Under the pieces are notes generated by a model. The model saw only the letters and a list, made by a program, of their open reading frames with translations. It was not told the origin of the DNA and made no database searches. From Cyclobacteriaceae bacterium (GTDB lineage Bacteria; Bacteroidota; Bacteroidia; Cytophagales; Cyclobacteriaceae), in contig JAHBUD010000001.1 in NCBI GenBank assembly GCA_019638255.1, positions 992,001 to 1,056,000 on the forward strand: DNA of 64,000 nucleotides, written 5' to 3'. Positions within the stretch are counted from its first letter, which is position 1. Every line of letters starts with the position of its first letter. The translations under genes were made by a program, and so were the position numbers. Of this stretch, positions 54,969 to 64,000 are shown one piece after another.

Positions 54969-57746
54969 TTACTTCACTCCAAGATGATCCCAGTTAATAA
55001 GCGCATTCCACACCAGCGGAGCATCGTGGTGGTTCAGGTAACGGTGCAGTGGATCGAACGTAAAGGCAATTACTCTTCCTTTCCCTACCGGTACATTAAA
55101 AATACCGCCATGCCCGATTATGGTTTGCTCGTTTCGCACCATACCCGATAAAACATAAGGAGGCTCTTTGGCAGGTGTTTTTGCTTCTTCTTTTTTGGTT
55201 TCTTTTTTATCCGGCATGCCCATAATAGGGCCGGTATACGGCTCCTCATCTTTAAGCGGCTTGGTACCGTATTGCAGCAACATCATATCACGACTGTATT
55301 TTTCAACCTGGTAGAGTGGTCCGTTGCCACGGAAAATGTGAAAGTTTTCAGGATAACCATAAAGAATAGGGTGATGTGGCTTTCGTGCTTTAACCGTAAC
55401 AACAGATCCTGGATGGAACAGGCCTGCTGCATTATAAGGTTTCAGTACTTGGGCAATTCCGGTTTCAGCAGCCATCACCGTTGAATTATCGAGTGTAATT
55501 AATACACCGCCCTCTTCCACAAACTTTTTTAAGTTATCAATGCCATCGAATCCGGGACCACCGGTCATGTCGTTGGTGGCATCGGGAAATCCATGCGATG
55601 GAAACGAAGCCGTTTTTGTGTACGGCATGGGGCCGAATTTTTTGTCGATCTCATGAATGAATTCGCTGACTGAACCTCTTGCCCGCGGTACCAGTATTAC
55701 ATCAAATTTTTTACGCAAGCTTCCGGCCTTTAAATCATCCTTGTCAATATAGGTATAGGGGATGCCACGCTGATCAAAAGTGTAGCGCGACCAGCCTTCA
55801 TCCTGTGTGTTATACCATGTATGGTAGAGGGCAATACGGGGCAAAGTAACGGTATGTTGTTTCTTTCCATCGGCTGATGCTTTTGTACTTTTCACATCAA
55901 GGCTAAACTGCGATGCAATCGTCTTGGCTTGTGCAGTTGTTAATCCCCTCATCACCACCGATCCGGCCGGTAGGGTATCGCCATCAATTATGTTGGTAGT
56001 ATCAAGCACAACAAACTGTGCATTTTTATTCTGTGCTTTTGCCCAATACAGTGCAGACAGTACTGTGTTCTGGGCTTTGTATTTGATTATATGTGTTGAA
56101 CCTTCTCCCTCAGTCTTCCCTTGATACTTTACATCCTGCATAAGCAGTTTTAAATCCTGTAAAGAATATCTCACACTATCTTCCTGCTTTACATCAACAC
56201 CATACAAATAGCCAAGCGTCCAGGCGATGTCATCATACGGAGGGAACTTGGCGTCCTTCGGATAGTTTTGTTTGGTGAGCAATGAAACGGCCAGGTTACG
56301 ATAGGGCTGTTCCAGTAACACCACGTAGTCGCCTTGTTTATCTCCTTTTTCAGCATAATGCACTTCTATGGCTTGTGCGCGTAACTGGTTTACTAAGTAG
56401 GCTGCCATGGCAGGGTCGCGTTGTTGTTTGGGGATTATAAAGGCCCGTGGCTTTTCATCCTTACCTTTTCGGATGCTGTTAACCCCTTTCTGATAAAAAT
56501 TACGCAGCAAAAGTTTACCATTATTGGCAGCGTACGAAAGCGATGCCAATACTCCGGCCTGCATGTAGTTTATATTGTTCCGTGCCGACCAATACACTTC
56601 CTGGGTTGGCGGATCAGGGCGGTACCATTCTTTGGTGGTGGCAGGGTCACCCGCATAGCGTTGATTGGAAAGATCACGCAAGTATGTGTTGGCGCCTGCG
56701 TTGCCGAAGGTCTCATAAAACCTTCCGGTTGAGTTATGGTTATTGGCTACCCAAATACCATAGCCAGGCCACCAGCCATCGTAAAATGCCCACGTAAAGC
56801 CACCGGGTATTCCTTGTGCGGCCAGGGTTGTTATATCGTGATTGGCCATGGTTTGCCATTCACCCACGGTGATGGGATCAACCTGTTCGTTGTATGGACC
56901 TGTACCGGTTGAAATGTAAAGCAAAGGAACCGATTCGTGTAAGTCGAGCATTACGGTAGGGTGCCACGCGTAAAAAATTTTAAAGATGGCTTTGGTGATA
57001 GCTTGTGACACCTGTAATCCATCGCGGTTGTTGTCGTGGTAGATATATTTTCCCCAATAGGGTACAGATCGCGGAAAGCCATCATCAAACTTGTCGCGTG
57101 CTTTGGTGTAGCGGTAATACCAGTCTACTTGCTTGTCGCGGCCATCTGGTTCAGATACAGGGTTGATCAACACAATAACATTATCGCGAATCAATTTGAT
57201 GTCTTCTGTCTCGCTGGTGATCAACCGATAGGCCAGTTCCATCAGCATTTCAGGCGAACCCATTTCCGGTGAGTGCATGCCCCCATTGAGATAGTAAACC
57301 GGTTTTGAGTCGCTGATGATTTTTTCAACTTCCGCAGGATTTACTTTGCGTGGATCGGCCAGCAATTCAAGTTGTTTTTTGTAATGATCTTGTCGCTTGA
57401 TACCATCCTCACTGCCAATGATGACCAGGTGAATGGGCCGTCCTTCTTCTGAGGTCCCAACCTGCTCCATACTCAGGTACGGAGAGGCATCCGCCAGGCG
57501 CTTGAAGTAGTCGTATACTTCTGTGGTGCGATGCATGATTCCCGGGGCACCAATAATTTCACCAAAAACTTTTCGTGGTGAGGGTATAGTTGGGTGATCA
57601 ACAACGTTCAGCACCGAGGATGGCAGGAAACGTGGGTCGGTTGTGTACTCCTTTATCTTTTGATTATAGTTCTCATCAACTTGCTGTGCGAGCAGCATGA
57701 TGGGGAACAAACAAATGGAGACAAAAACAGTAATTCTGAAGTTCAT
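54969..57746 (-). CDS. Large exported M14-family zinc carboxypeptidase with a C-terminal amidotransferase-like domain
   Basis: 925 residues from ATG 57746, chosen for the signal peptide (ITVFVSICLFPIMLLAQ); another ATG lies at 57764. The M14 domain spans roughly residues 75-400: zinc ligands H158 and E161 in GGMHSPEMGSPE, and the third His in VMLDLHESVPLLY. VIVLINPVSEPDGRD is also typical. The C-terminal 250 residues (PFDVILVPRARGSV-like region, TLDNSTVMAAETG, GRVIAFTFDPLHRY) resemble a class I glutamine-amidotransferase fold without a clear nucleophile Cys. Periplasmic or secreted. Substrate unknown. Confidence 0.87.
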   Translation of the reverse strand: MNFRITVFVSICLFPIMLLAQQVDENYNQKIKEYTTDPRFLPSSVLNVVDHPTIPSPRKVFGEIIGAPGIMHRTTEVYDYFKRLADASPYLSMEQVGTSEEGRPIHLVIIGSEDGIKRQDHYKKQLELLADPRKVNPAEVEKIISDSKPVYYLNGGMHSPEMGSPEMLMELAYRLITSETEDIKLIRDNVIVLINPVSEPDGRDKQVDWYYRYTKARDKFDDGFPRSVPYWGKYIYHDNNRDGLQVSQAITKAIFKIFYAWHPTVMLDLHESVPLLYISTGTGPYNEQVDPITVGEWQTMANHDITTLAAQGIPGGFTWAFYDGWWPGYGIWVANNHNSTGRFYETFGNAGANTYLRDLSNQRYAGDPATTKEWYRPDPPTQEVYWSARNNINYMQAGVLASLSYAANNGKLLLRNFYQKGVNSIRKGKDEKPRAFIIPKQQRDPAMAAYLVNQLRAQAIEVHYAEKGDKQGDYVVLLEQPYRNLAVSLLTKQNYPKDAKFPPYDDIAWTLGYLYGVDVKQEDSVRYSLQDLKLLMQDVKYQGKTEGEGSTHIIKYKAQNTVLSALYWAKAQNKNAQFVVLDTTNIIDGDTLPAGSVVMRGLTTAQAKTIASQFSLDVKSTKASADGKKQHTVTLPRIALYHTWYNTQDEGWSRYTFDQRGIPYTYIDKDDLKAGSLRKKFDVILVPRARGSVSEFIHEIDKKFGPMPYTKTASFPSHGFPDATNDMTGGPGFDGIDNLKKFVEEGGVLITLDNSTVMAAETGIAQVLKPYNAAGLFHPGSVVTVKARKPHHPILYGYPENFHIFRGNGPLYQVEKYSRDMMLLQYGTKPLKDEEPYTGPIMGMPDKKETKKEEAKTPAKEPPYVLSGMVRNEQTIIGHGGIFNVPVGKGRVIAFTFDPLHRYLNHHDAPLVWNALINWDHLGVK

Positions 57747-57840
57747 GGTATTAGGTTTATGCATTTAAGGTAACAGTTCTGAAAGAATAAATTTCTCCGT
57801 TTACGTAATAATCGGTTAACTTCGAAAAATTGGTGGTAGA

Positions 57841-57987
57841 TGAGTATCCATTTACAGTACTCAAATATAATTGACCGTCATTGCGAGGGAGTACGACCGA
57901 AGCAATCTCGATTAATATGCTGAAATTGGGATTGCTTCGCCACCGCTCGCATAACGTTAAATATTTATGACTATAATCGGATACTCA
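57841..57987. repeat. MITE-like imperfect palindrome, 147 bp
   Basis: Outer inverted repeats TGAGTATCC (57841-57849) and GGATACTCA (57979-57987) flank an inner pair: CGTCATTGCGAG...CGAAGCAATCTC (57876-57909) and GGGATTGCTTCGCC...CGCATAACG (57928-57956). The inner arms resemble a dispersed repeat (GTCATTGCGAG/GCAATCTC) that I know from many bacterial genomes. Sequence between the outer and inner arms also pairs partly. No open reading frame. Only one copy is in this window. Confidence 0.7.
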
Positions 57988-58023
57988 CAAATGGTGTAAC
58001 ACCGACTTAACTTTTCTGCTTCC

Positions 58024-59373
58024 ATGAAGAATAATGTATTTTTTATTGCCCTTGTAGCCGCCATGGCCGGTTTCCTTTTTGGTTTCGATACGGTGGTAAT
58101 CTCCGGAGCGAACCTTCCCATCAAAAACCTGTGGGATACCTCACCCTGGTTTCATGGCTTTTTTATCATGTCGATGGCGTTGTGGGGTACCGTATTAGGC
58201 GCTTTGTTTGGTGGAGTGCCAACCGAGAAGTATGGCCGGAAGAAGGTGTTGTTTTGGATTGGAGTACTGTACACAGCTTCTGCTGTCGGTTCTGCCCTTG
58301 CTCCTGATCCGTACACATTTTCCTTTTTTCGTTTTATCGGGGGTATTGGTGTTGGGGTTTCTTCCATTGCAGCACCAACCTATATCGCAGAAATTTCAAC
58401 ATCAGGCATGCGCGGAAGATTGGTCGCGATGTACCAGTTCAATATCGTCTTTGGCATATTGATCGCATTTATCTCAAATTATTTTTTGCAAGGATTTGAC
58501 GGAGCAAACGATTGGCGCTGGATGTTGGGCGTTGAAGCCATACCGGCAATTTTGTACACGGTTATGGTTATGCGTGTTCCGGAAAGTCCGCGCTGGCTAA
58601 TCACCAAAAAGAATGATGCGGAAACGGCAAAGAAAGTCTTAGCAGATCTTGGGTCGGCTAATCCTGCGGAAGACATCAAAACGATTAAAGCAGCGAATGA
58701 ACGCATAGAAAGCCCACAGCATCACGAACCTTTCTTCAGCCGCAAGTATAGCAAGCTAATCTTCCTGGCTTTCTTCATTGCCTTTTTCAATCAGCTATCC
58801 GGAATAAACTTTATTTTATACTACGCTCCGGAAATTCTTGAGCGAGCCGGACTTGCCGCCAAAGAATCGCTTTTCAATTCCATAGCGATCGGGGGAGTTA
58901 ATCTCATTTTTACGTTTGTTGGTATTTACCTGATTGACCGTGCAGGACGCAAAAGTTTGCTCGTTGCAGGTTCATTAGGGTACATCATTAGTCTTTCAGT
59001 TGTATCGTATTCTTTTTATTCAGGGGCTGGGCCTGGTTTAATGATGACGTTCCTTCTTGTTTTTATTGCTTCACATGCCATTGGCCAAGGCTCTGTTATC
59101 TGGGTTTTTATTTCCGAGATTTTTCCAAACACCATCCGTGCCTATGGGCAATCTTTTGGATGCAGTGTGCATTGGGTATTTGCCGCCATAATCACGCTGA
59201 TCACTCCTGTTTTCCTTGATCAATCAAAGGGCCTGTTGCGTAACGATCCGTGGATCATCTTTGCATTTTTTGCCGGCATGATGACGCTTCAACTGCTTTG
59301 GGTGCTTACAAGATTCCCGGAAACAAAAGGAATATCACTTGAGGACATTCAAAAGAAACTGGGTATCAGTTGA
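58024..59373 (+). CDS. Sugar porter family MFS transporter
   Basis: 449 residues, twelve transmembrane segments. Sugar porter motifs: GFLFGFDTVVISGA in helix 1, EKYGRKKVLFW between helices 2 and 3, PESPRWLITK after helix 6, LIDRAGRKSLL between 8 and 9, and the final RFPETKG. Proton-coupled uptake of a monosaccharide such as xylose, galactose or glucose is likely, but substrate is not clear. Overlaps the convergent ppx gene by 8 bp. Confidence 0.93.
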   Translation: MKNNVFFIALVAAMAGFLFGFDTVVISGANLPIKNLWDTSPWFHGFFIMSMALWGTVLGALFGGVPTEKYGRKKVLFWIGVLYTASAVGSALAPDPYTFSFFRFIGGIGVGVSSIAAPTYIAEISTSGMRGRLVAMYQFNIVFGILIAFISNYFLQGFDGANDWRWMLGVEAIPAILYTVMVMRVPESPRWLITKKNDAETAKKVLADLGSANPAEDIKTIKAANERIESPQHHEPFFSRKYSKLIFLAFFIAFFNQLSGINFILYYAPEILERAGLAAKESLFNSIAIGGVNLIFTFVGIYLIDRAGRKSLLVAGSLGYIISLSVVSYSFYSGAGPGLMMTFLLVFIASHAIGQGSVIWVFISEIFPNTIRAYGQSFGCSVHWVFAAIITLITPVFLDQSKGLLRNDPWIIFAFFAGMMTLQLLWVLTRFPETKGISLEDIQKKLGIS

Positions 59374-60298
59374 CAATTTTACTCACGTATACAAGTGCGC
59401 CTTCCTTTAGGGAATAGCTTGAAACGCGAATGTCAGCGAAAAGGTGATGGTCCAGTATATAGCGGACCAGGCAGCAAGCCACTACAATCATGTCTACGCG
59501 CATTTCAATCATGCCCGGTATCGCTAAACGTTCCGTCCTGTCTTTCTGGATCAGGTCCTGAAAAATCATGTCAAAGCCATCCAGCGAAAGGGGAGTTTCG
59601 CGGTCATCATCATTTTTAAAAATGGAATGCTGTAAGCAATATATATCGCTTAACGTGTCAAACGTTCCGGAGGAGCCAACCATCGTTTCTGGTTTATGCA
59701 TGGCCAGTGCTTCGAACAGGGGTGATAACGCATGGCTGAAATATTTATTCAGCTCTGCAGTTTCAGTTGATGTAATCGGATCAGTTTTATGATACAGTTC
59801 AAGAAGTCGTTGCGCTCCGATCTCAATACTTTTCTTCCAGTAGATATTCACCTCATCGCCAATGATAAATTCTACACTACCACCGCCAATATCGATGATC
59901 AATGATTTTTTATCACCCAAGCTGACGGCAGAGCAAACACCGTGATAAATGAACTCTGCTTCCTGATCGCCCGAAATGATGGATATTGAAATGCCTGTTT
60001 CAGTTTTTATTTTCGACAGCACTTCGTCTTTATTGGTGGCATTTCGCAAAGCACTCGTACCAAAGGCAAACACATTGGTAATTTGCAGTGAGTCGATTTT
60101 CTTTTTAAAGAAATTGAGCGTCTTTATTGCCCTGTCCAGTCCGTCCGGGGGAATTATATTTTTGTTTATGCCCCCCATGCCGATCTTAACCGCTTGCCGG
60201 TCGCGGTGGGCAATATGAAACGAATCGCCTAGCTTTTCGGCAATAAGCAGGTGAAAGGTATTGGTGCCCAAATCAATTATGGCAAGCCGGCTGTTCAT
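59366..60298 (-). CDS. Ppx/GppA family phosphatase
   Basis: 310 residues, the short form. ASKHA-type ATPase fold: AIIDLGTNTFHLLIAE at the N-terminus, SGDQEAEFIYHGV, and IIDIGGGSVEFIIGDE. It hydrolyses polyphosphate or pppGpp; the longer C-terminal HD-like domains of GppA are absent. No ppk gene is adjacent. Confidence 0.92.
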   Translation of the reverse strand: MNSRLAIIDLGTNTFHLLIAEKLGDSFHIAHRDRQAVKIGMGGINKNIIPPDGLDRAIKTLNFFKKKIDSLQITNVFAFGTSALRNATNKDEVLSKIKTETGISISIISGDQEAEFIYHGVCSAVSLGDKKSLIIDIGGGSVEFIIGDEVNIYWKKSIEIGAQRLLELYHKTDPITSTETAELNKYFSHALSPLFEALAMHKPETMVGSSGTFDTLSDIYCLQHSIFKNDDDRETPLSLDGFDMIFQDLIQKDRTERLAIPGMIEMRVDMIVVACCLVRYILDHHLFADIRVSSYSLKEGALVYVSKIVN

Positions 60299-60332
60299 AA
60301 TAAATCAAGGTCAATTTAATACTTCCTTTAAC

Positions 60333-60340
60333 TATATTTC
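60333..60340 (+). promoter_or_regulatory. Probable -7 element for the carboxyltransferase gene
   Basis: TATATTTC, one mismatch from TAnnTTTG, 17 bp before ATG 60358. Confidence 0.4.
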
Positions 60341-60357
60341 GAACCTAAATTCAGGTC

Positions 60358-61929
60358 ATGGAAAAGCGAGAACTTACCGATGCCATCCTTCAGCAAAAGT
60401 TTGATGAGTTAGAGCGGAAGAATAAAGAGTCGTTGTTGGGAGGAGGCGAAAAGCGCATTGATCAACAACATGCAAAGGGTAAATTAACCGCCCGCGAACG
60501 CCTTCAATTATTATTGGATGAAGATTCTTTCCAGGAGCTTGGAAAATTTGTAACGCACCGGGCAAAAGATTTTGGGCTTGACAAGGAACACTATCTTGGT
60601 GATGGTGTAGTAACCGGTTATGGAACGGTTAATGGCCGACTGGTTTATGTGTTCTCACAGGACTTTACCGTGTTTGGCGGCTCGCTTTCCGAAACACATG
60701 CCGAGAAGATTGTGAAAATTATGGAGCTCGCCATGAAGAATGGCGCACCGGTAATCGGATTGAATGATTCGGGTGGCGCACGCATTCAGGAAGGTGTAGT
60801 TTCATTGGGTGGTTATGCCGATATTTTTTACCGGAACACACTCGCTTCCGGTGTAATTCCTCAGATTTCTGCCATCATGGGGCCGTGTGCAGGAGGAGCT
60901 GTGTATTCACCCGCCATTACTGATTTTGTTTTCATGGTGGAGAACACCTCCTTCATGTTTGTTACCGGTCCGAATGTGGTGAAGACTGTTACCCACGAGG
61001 ACGTAACCTCCGAAGAACTTGGTGGAGCGCAAACCCACAGCACAAAAAGTGGTGTAACACATTTCGCGTGTGCAAATGAAGTGGAGTGTATTAATCAGAT
61101 TAAAACATTGCTGAGCTATTTGCCTCAAAATTGCGAGGATGACGCGCCACGCTTGTCGTATGCTCCGGCAAATGAAAAGCGGGAAGCACTCAATACCATA
61201 ATTCCATCCAACCCCAATCAGCCATACGATATGCGCGAGGTGATTACGGGAACAGTGGATGAAGGATCGTTTTTTGAGGCGCATAAAAACTTTGCCGAAA
61301 ATATTGTTGTGGGCTTTGCGCGATTAGCAGGGCGAAGCATCGGTATTGTTGGCAACCAGCCGGCAGCGTTGGCCGGTGTATTGGATATTGACGCCAGTGT
61401 AAAAGGTGCACGCTTTGTTCGCTTCTGCGATAGCTTTAATATTCCGTTGCTGGTGTTTGAAGATGTACCCGGCTTTTTACCAGGCACCGATCAGGAATGG
61501 AATGGCATCATTACAAATGGCGCCAAGTTGCTTTACGCTTTTTCTGAAGCCACTGTGCCACGCGTTACCGTTATCACCCGTAAAGCATACGGAGGTGCCT
61601 ATGATGTGATGAACTCCAAGCACATCGGAGCCGACATGAACTATGCCTGGCCAACGGCTGAGATTGCCGTGATGGGCGCAAAGGGTGCGGCTGAGATTAT
61701 CTTTCGTAAAGAGATAGCGGAGGCTGCTGACCCACAAGCGAAACTGAACGAGAAGGTAGAAGAGTATACTCGTAAATTTGCGACACCTTACCGGGCTGCG
61801 CATCGCGGGTATATTGATGAAGTGATCTATCCGGATCAGACCCGCGAGAAACTAATTCGGGCTTTTGCGATGTTGGAGAACAAGGTAGCTACGTTGCCGA
61901 AGAAGAAGCATGGAAATATTCCACTTTGA
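60358..61929 (+). CDS. Acyl-CoA carboxylase carboxyltransferase (beta) subunit
   Basis: 523 residues, matching PccB-type subunits. N-terminal and C-terminal crotonase-like halves: [55 protein letters not shown] and [19 protein letters not shown]. Transfers carboxyl from carboxybiotin to propionyl-CoA or a similar acyl-CoA. The biotin carboxylase and biotin carrier subunits are not nearby, so partner and substrate are unassigned; methylmalonyl-CoA decarboxylase is an alternative. Confidence 0.93.
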   Translation: MEKRELTDAILQQKFDELERKNKESLLGGGEKRIDQQHAKGKLTARERLQLLLDEDSFQELGKFVTHRAKDFGLDKEHYLGDGVVTGYGTVNGRLVYVFSQDFTVFGGSLSETHAEKIVKIMELAMKNGAPVIGLNDSGGARIQEGVVSLGGYADIFYRNTLASGVIPQISAIMGPCAGGAVYSPAITDFVFMVENTSFMFVTGPNVVKTVTHEDVTSEELGGAQTHSTKSGVTHFACANEVECINQIKTLLSYLPQNCEDDAPRLSYAPANEKREALNTIIPSNPNQPYDMREVITGTVDEGSFFEAHKNFAENIVVGFARLAGRSIGIVGNQPAALAGVLDIDASVKGARFVRFCDSFNIPLLVFEDVPGFLPGTDQEWNGIITNGAKLLYAFSEATVPRVTVITRKAYGGAYDVMNSKHIGADMNYAWPTAEIAVMGAKGAAEIIFRKEIAEAADPQAKLNEKVEEYTRKFATPYRAAHRGYIDEVIYPDQTREKLIRAFAMLENKVATLPKKKHGNIPL

Positions 61930-62016
61930 AAGTTTTTTATGTGTTTAGGTATTTACGTTTGTATACCTGGACACTTGAGCATTTAAACACAAAAACACTT
62001 TAACACAATAAATTGT

Positions 62017-63087
62017 ATGGACAAAAAAAGTAAATCCTTTCTCTTTGAATACCTCAACAACGCTTCTCCCACTGGTTTTGAACACTCCGGCCAACAGATT
62101 TGGTTAGACTACCTTAAGCCGTACATCGATGATCATATTGTGGATGTGTATGGTACTGTGGTAGGAGTTATCAATCCGAAGGGAGCATACAAAGTAGTTA
62201 TTGAAGCGCATGCTGATGAAATTTCATGGTTCGTAGCCTATATAACCGATGATGGGTATATTTATGTGAAGCGCAATGGCGGGTCGGACCATCAGATTGC
62301 ACCCTCTATGCGTGTAAACATTCATACTGAAAAGGGTATTGTGAAGGGAGTGTTTGGCTGGCCGGCCATACATGTACGTGATGCTGCCAAAGAAGAACCA
62401 CCGTCATTAAAAAATATTTTTATAGACATCGGCTGTGAATCCAAAAAGGAGGTTGAAGCCTTGGGTGTTCATGTTGGCTGCGTTATCACATTTGAGGATG
62501 GGTTGGTGGAAATGAATAAAAACTACCTGGTGGGTCGTGCATTAGACAATCGTATGGGTGGCTTTATGATTGCGGAAGTAGCCAGGAGGCTAAAAGAAAA
62601 TAAAAAGAAACTTCCGTTCTGTATTTACATTGTGAATTCTGTTCAGGAGGAGATTGGGTTACGGGGCGCGGAAATGATTTCGCGTAGACTAAAGCCAGAT
62701 CTGGCCATTTGTACTGATGTGACACACGATACCTGCTCGCCCATGTATAGTAAAAAGGATACAGGTCATATTAAATGTGGTACTGGCCCTGTTTTATGTT
62801 ATGGCCCTGCAGTACAGAATAATGTGCTCAAAATGATCATCCAAACGGCTGAGAAAAGAAAGATACCCTTTCAGCGTCAGGCTGTGAGTCGGTCTACTGG
62901 TACGGATACTGATTCCTTTGCCTATTCAGCCGAAGGCGTGGCTTCAGCACTGATTTCTTTGCCATTAAAGTATATGCACACCACTGTAGAAACAGTGCAT
63001 AAGGATGATGTAGAGAATGTAATTAAACTCATTTACGAGGTTCTGCTCCAGGTAAAACCCGGTCACGACTTCCGATACATCAAATAA
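62017..63087 (+). CDS. M42 family metallo-aminopeptidase
   Basis: 356 residues. Metal ligands: His in EAHADEISWFV, Asp in GRALDNRMGGF, Glu pair in VQEEIGLRGAEM, Asp in AICTDVTHDT and the final His in KYMHTTVETVH. M42 enzymes (FrvX, YsgA, TET aminopeptidases) cleave N-terminal residues from peptides; some members act on cellulose-related glycans. Cytoplasmic. Stands alone, 87 bp after the carboxyltransferase gene. Confidence 0.92.
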   Translation: MDKKSKSFLFEYLNNASPTGFEHSGQQIWLDYLKPYIDDHIVDVYGTVVGVINPKGAYKVVIEAHADEISWFVAYITDDGYIYVKRNGGSDHQIAPSMRVNIHTEKGIVKGVFGWPAIHVRDAAKEEPPSLKNIFIDIGCESKKEVEALGVHVGCVITFEDGLVEMNKNYLVGRALDNRMGGFMIAEVARRLKENKKKLPFCIYIVNSVQEEIGLRGAEMISRRLKPDLAICTDVTHDTCSPMYSKKDTGHIKCGTGPVLCYGPAVQNNVLKMIIQTAEKRKIPFQRQAVSRSTGTDTDSFAYSAEGVASALISLPLKYMHTTVETVHKDDVENVIKLIYEVLLQVKPGHDFRYIK

Positions 63088-63398
63088 TCAGTGCTTTTTT
63101 AACTTTTTCACAGAATTCCTTCTTTCAAAACCGGATTGAACATTCCCAATTTTGGATGAAATAATGGTTTTCTGAGGATCATTTCTTTGATTTTGAAGGA
63201 ATTTCGAAGTTTTGTGCTTCCCGAGGTCGGTTTTGCACCAATTTTGAATATCAGGGATGTTTAGAAAAGTAGGTAAAAACCTTACATCAGAAAGATAAGA
63301 ACAGGCTTAGGAAATACTGATTTTAAAGGGCAGCCTACTTTTGTATCGTTAAGGTTGAACAAAAAAAATCATTAAACAATAATTCAAACCTCTCTATT
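63088..63398. other. 311-bp intergenic region
   Basis: No coding frame with a plausible start. It holds a weak hairpin (GTAGGT...ACCTTAC, about 63271-63286) and, near its right end, the promoter of the last gene. AT-rich with several repeated TTTTGA stretches; no tRNA or repeat element seen. Confidence 0.6.
63336..63343 (+). promoter_or_regulatory. -7 promoter element for the YfiR-like gene
   Basis: TACTTTTG, exact TAnnTTTG, 55 bp before ATG 63399. A TTTT at 63321 is nearer than the usual -33 spacing. Confidence 0.6.
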
Positions 63399-63908
63399 AT
63401 GAAAAAAGTAAGCTTAATTCTAGTAGCAATCACATTTAGTGTTGCCTCTTTTGCACAAGAAAGACCGAACCATGAAATTCATGCTGCCATGCTTTTTAAC
63501 TTCATTAAGTATGTGCAATGGCCTGATGACGGTGCGGGTGGAGATTTTGTGGTAGGTGTTATCGGTGAAGACGATGTGTTCAATACCCTGAAAACATGGT
63601 ATGATGGAAAGCCTAAAGGAAGCAAGAAGTATGTCATCAAAAAACTTTCTTCCGGTGCCGATACTGGTGAATGCCAGGTGGTGTACATCGGCAAGAGCAA
63701 GAGCAAGGAATTTGAGACCGTAAAAAATACAGTAAGTGGTAAGCCTGTATTGACTGTTACCGATGGTAACGGACTTGGCCAAAAAGGTAGCTGCATTAAC
63801 TTCAAAGTTATTGACGGTAAATTGAAGTGGGAGCTTAACCAATCAACGTTCAGCAACGCGAACCTCAAGGTTTCAAACCAGCTGAGTTCAATGTCAATTC
63901 TGATCTAA
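63399..63908 (+). CDS. YfiR/DUF4154 family periplasmic protein
   Basis: 169 residues with signal peptide (ILVAITFSVASFAQ). The mature part has HAAMLFNFIKYVQWP, the family signature, CQVVYIGKSKSK and the C-terminal INFKVIDGKLKWELNQSTFS with the usual NLKVSNQLSSMSIL ending. In pseudomonads YfiR restrains a diguanylate cyclase; in Bacteroidota the type often precedes sensor kinases. Its partners would be beyond the window's right edge. Confidence 0.9.
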   Translation: MKKVSLILVAITFSVASFAQERPNHEIHAAMLFNFIKYVQWPDDGAGGDFVVGVIGEDDVFNTLKTWYDGKPKGSKKYVIKKLSSGADTGECQVVYIGKSKSKEFETVKNTVSGKPVLTVTDGNGLGQKGSCINFKVIDGKLKWELNQSTFSNANLKVSNQLSSMSILI

Positions 63909-63957
63909 GAGAATAAAATATTGCCCTCTAATGACCCGGTTGGGGGGTAAGTTTTGA

Positions 63958-63986
63958 CGAAACCAAATTTATTGCTGGTTCGTTTT
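63958..63986 (+). terminator. Possible weak terminator after the YfiR-like gene
   Basis: CGAAACCA (63958-63965) and TGGTTCG (63976-63982) with one bulged base, 10-base loop, followed by TTTT. Weak, close to the window edge. Confidence 0.3.
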
Positions 63987-64000
63987 AACTGAAACATAAC

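Noticed and set aside
61128..61140. ATTGCGAGGATGAC as another copy of the 57841 palindrome arm
   Set aside because: Lies in the conserved coding sequence of the carboxyltransferase and has no partner arm.

Overview
The window is a chromosomal segment from a member of the phylum Bacteroidota, most likely a Cytophagales-type bacterium. Four things point there. Start regions carry the Bacteroidota promoter element TAnnTTTG, in three cases with a TTTG element exactly 19 bp upstream. There is an outer-membrane protein set typical of the phylum (TonB receptor with a carboxypeptidase-like N-terminal domain, OmpP1/FadL-type barrel, DUF2490). DUF1599 sits beside a DoxX-type membrane protein and folP. 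The ribosomal operon runs secY-map-infA-rpmJ with no adk. This placement is inference from gene content; no search was run. I see no prophage, transposase, integrase, CRISPR array, tRNA or rRNA.

Layout. 1-2954: 3' part of a sortilin-like BNR-repeat protein. 2978-6925: cdaA and folP on the minus strand, divergent from DUF1599, a DoxX-like protein and aroK. 6922-9586: an OmpP1/FadL-type barrel and a Trp/Asn/Gly-rich secreted protein. 9763-12833: proS, then an NfeD-like gene with floA. 13052-21066 (minus): a WG-repeat protein, then a six-gene molybdenum hydroxylase operon (2Fe-2S subunit, molybdopterin subunit with Tat signal, lipoprotein cytochrome c, TPR protein, XdhC, MobA/MocA-like transferase). 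21334-28531: a SCO1-type protein, a small barrel, an unrecognised 672-residue exported protein, a DUF2490 protein and a TonB-dependent receptor. 28585-33759: a MOSC protein, lipoprotein MsrB, a GT35-like glucan phosphorylase lacking the cofactor lysine, and a FecE/FecCD-type transporter pair.

33966-48606 is the S10-spc-alpha ribosomal cluster: rplC to rpsN, a terminator-like hairpin overlapping a strong promoter, then rpsH to rplQ with secY, map, infA, rpmJ and rpoA. It starts directly at rplC; rpsJ is not beside it. carA, eno and a DivIC/FtsB-type gene follow. 51549-63908 holds a small outer-membrane protein, an Ldh-type dehydrogenase, a DUF4139 (MuiA-like) protein, a large M14 carboxypeptidase, a 147-bp imperfect-palindrome element, a sugar porter, a Ppx/GppA phosphatase, an acyl-CoA carboxylase carboxyltransferase subunit, an M42 aminopeptidase and a YfiR/DUF4154 protein.

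Most of the window is housekeeping. The items most worth a second look are the GT35-family protein without its pyridoxal-phosphate lysine, the self-contained molybdenum hydroxylase operon, the palindromic element at 57841-57987, the terminator/promoter overlap between rpsN and rpsH, the Trp-rich repeat protein, and the unrecognised exported protein at 23034. I do not see a clearly new multi-gene system.
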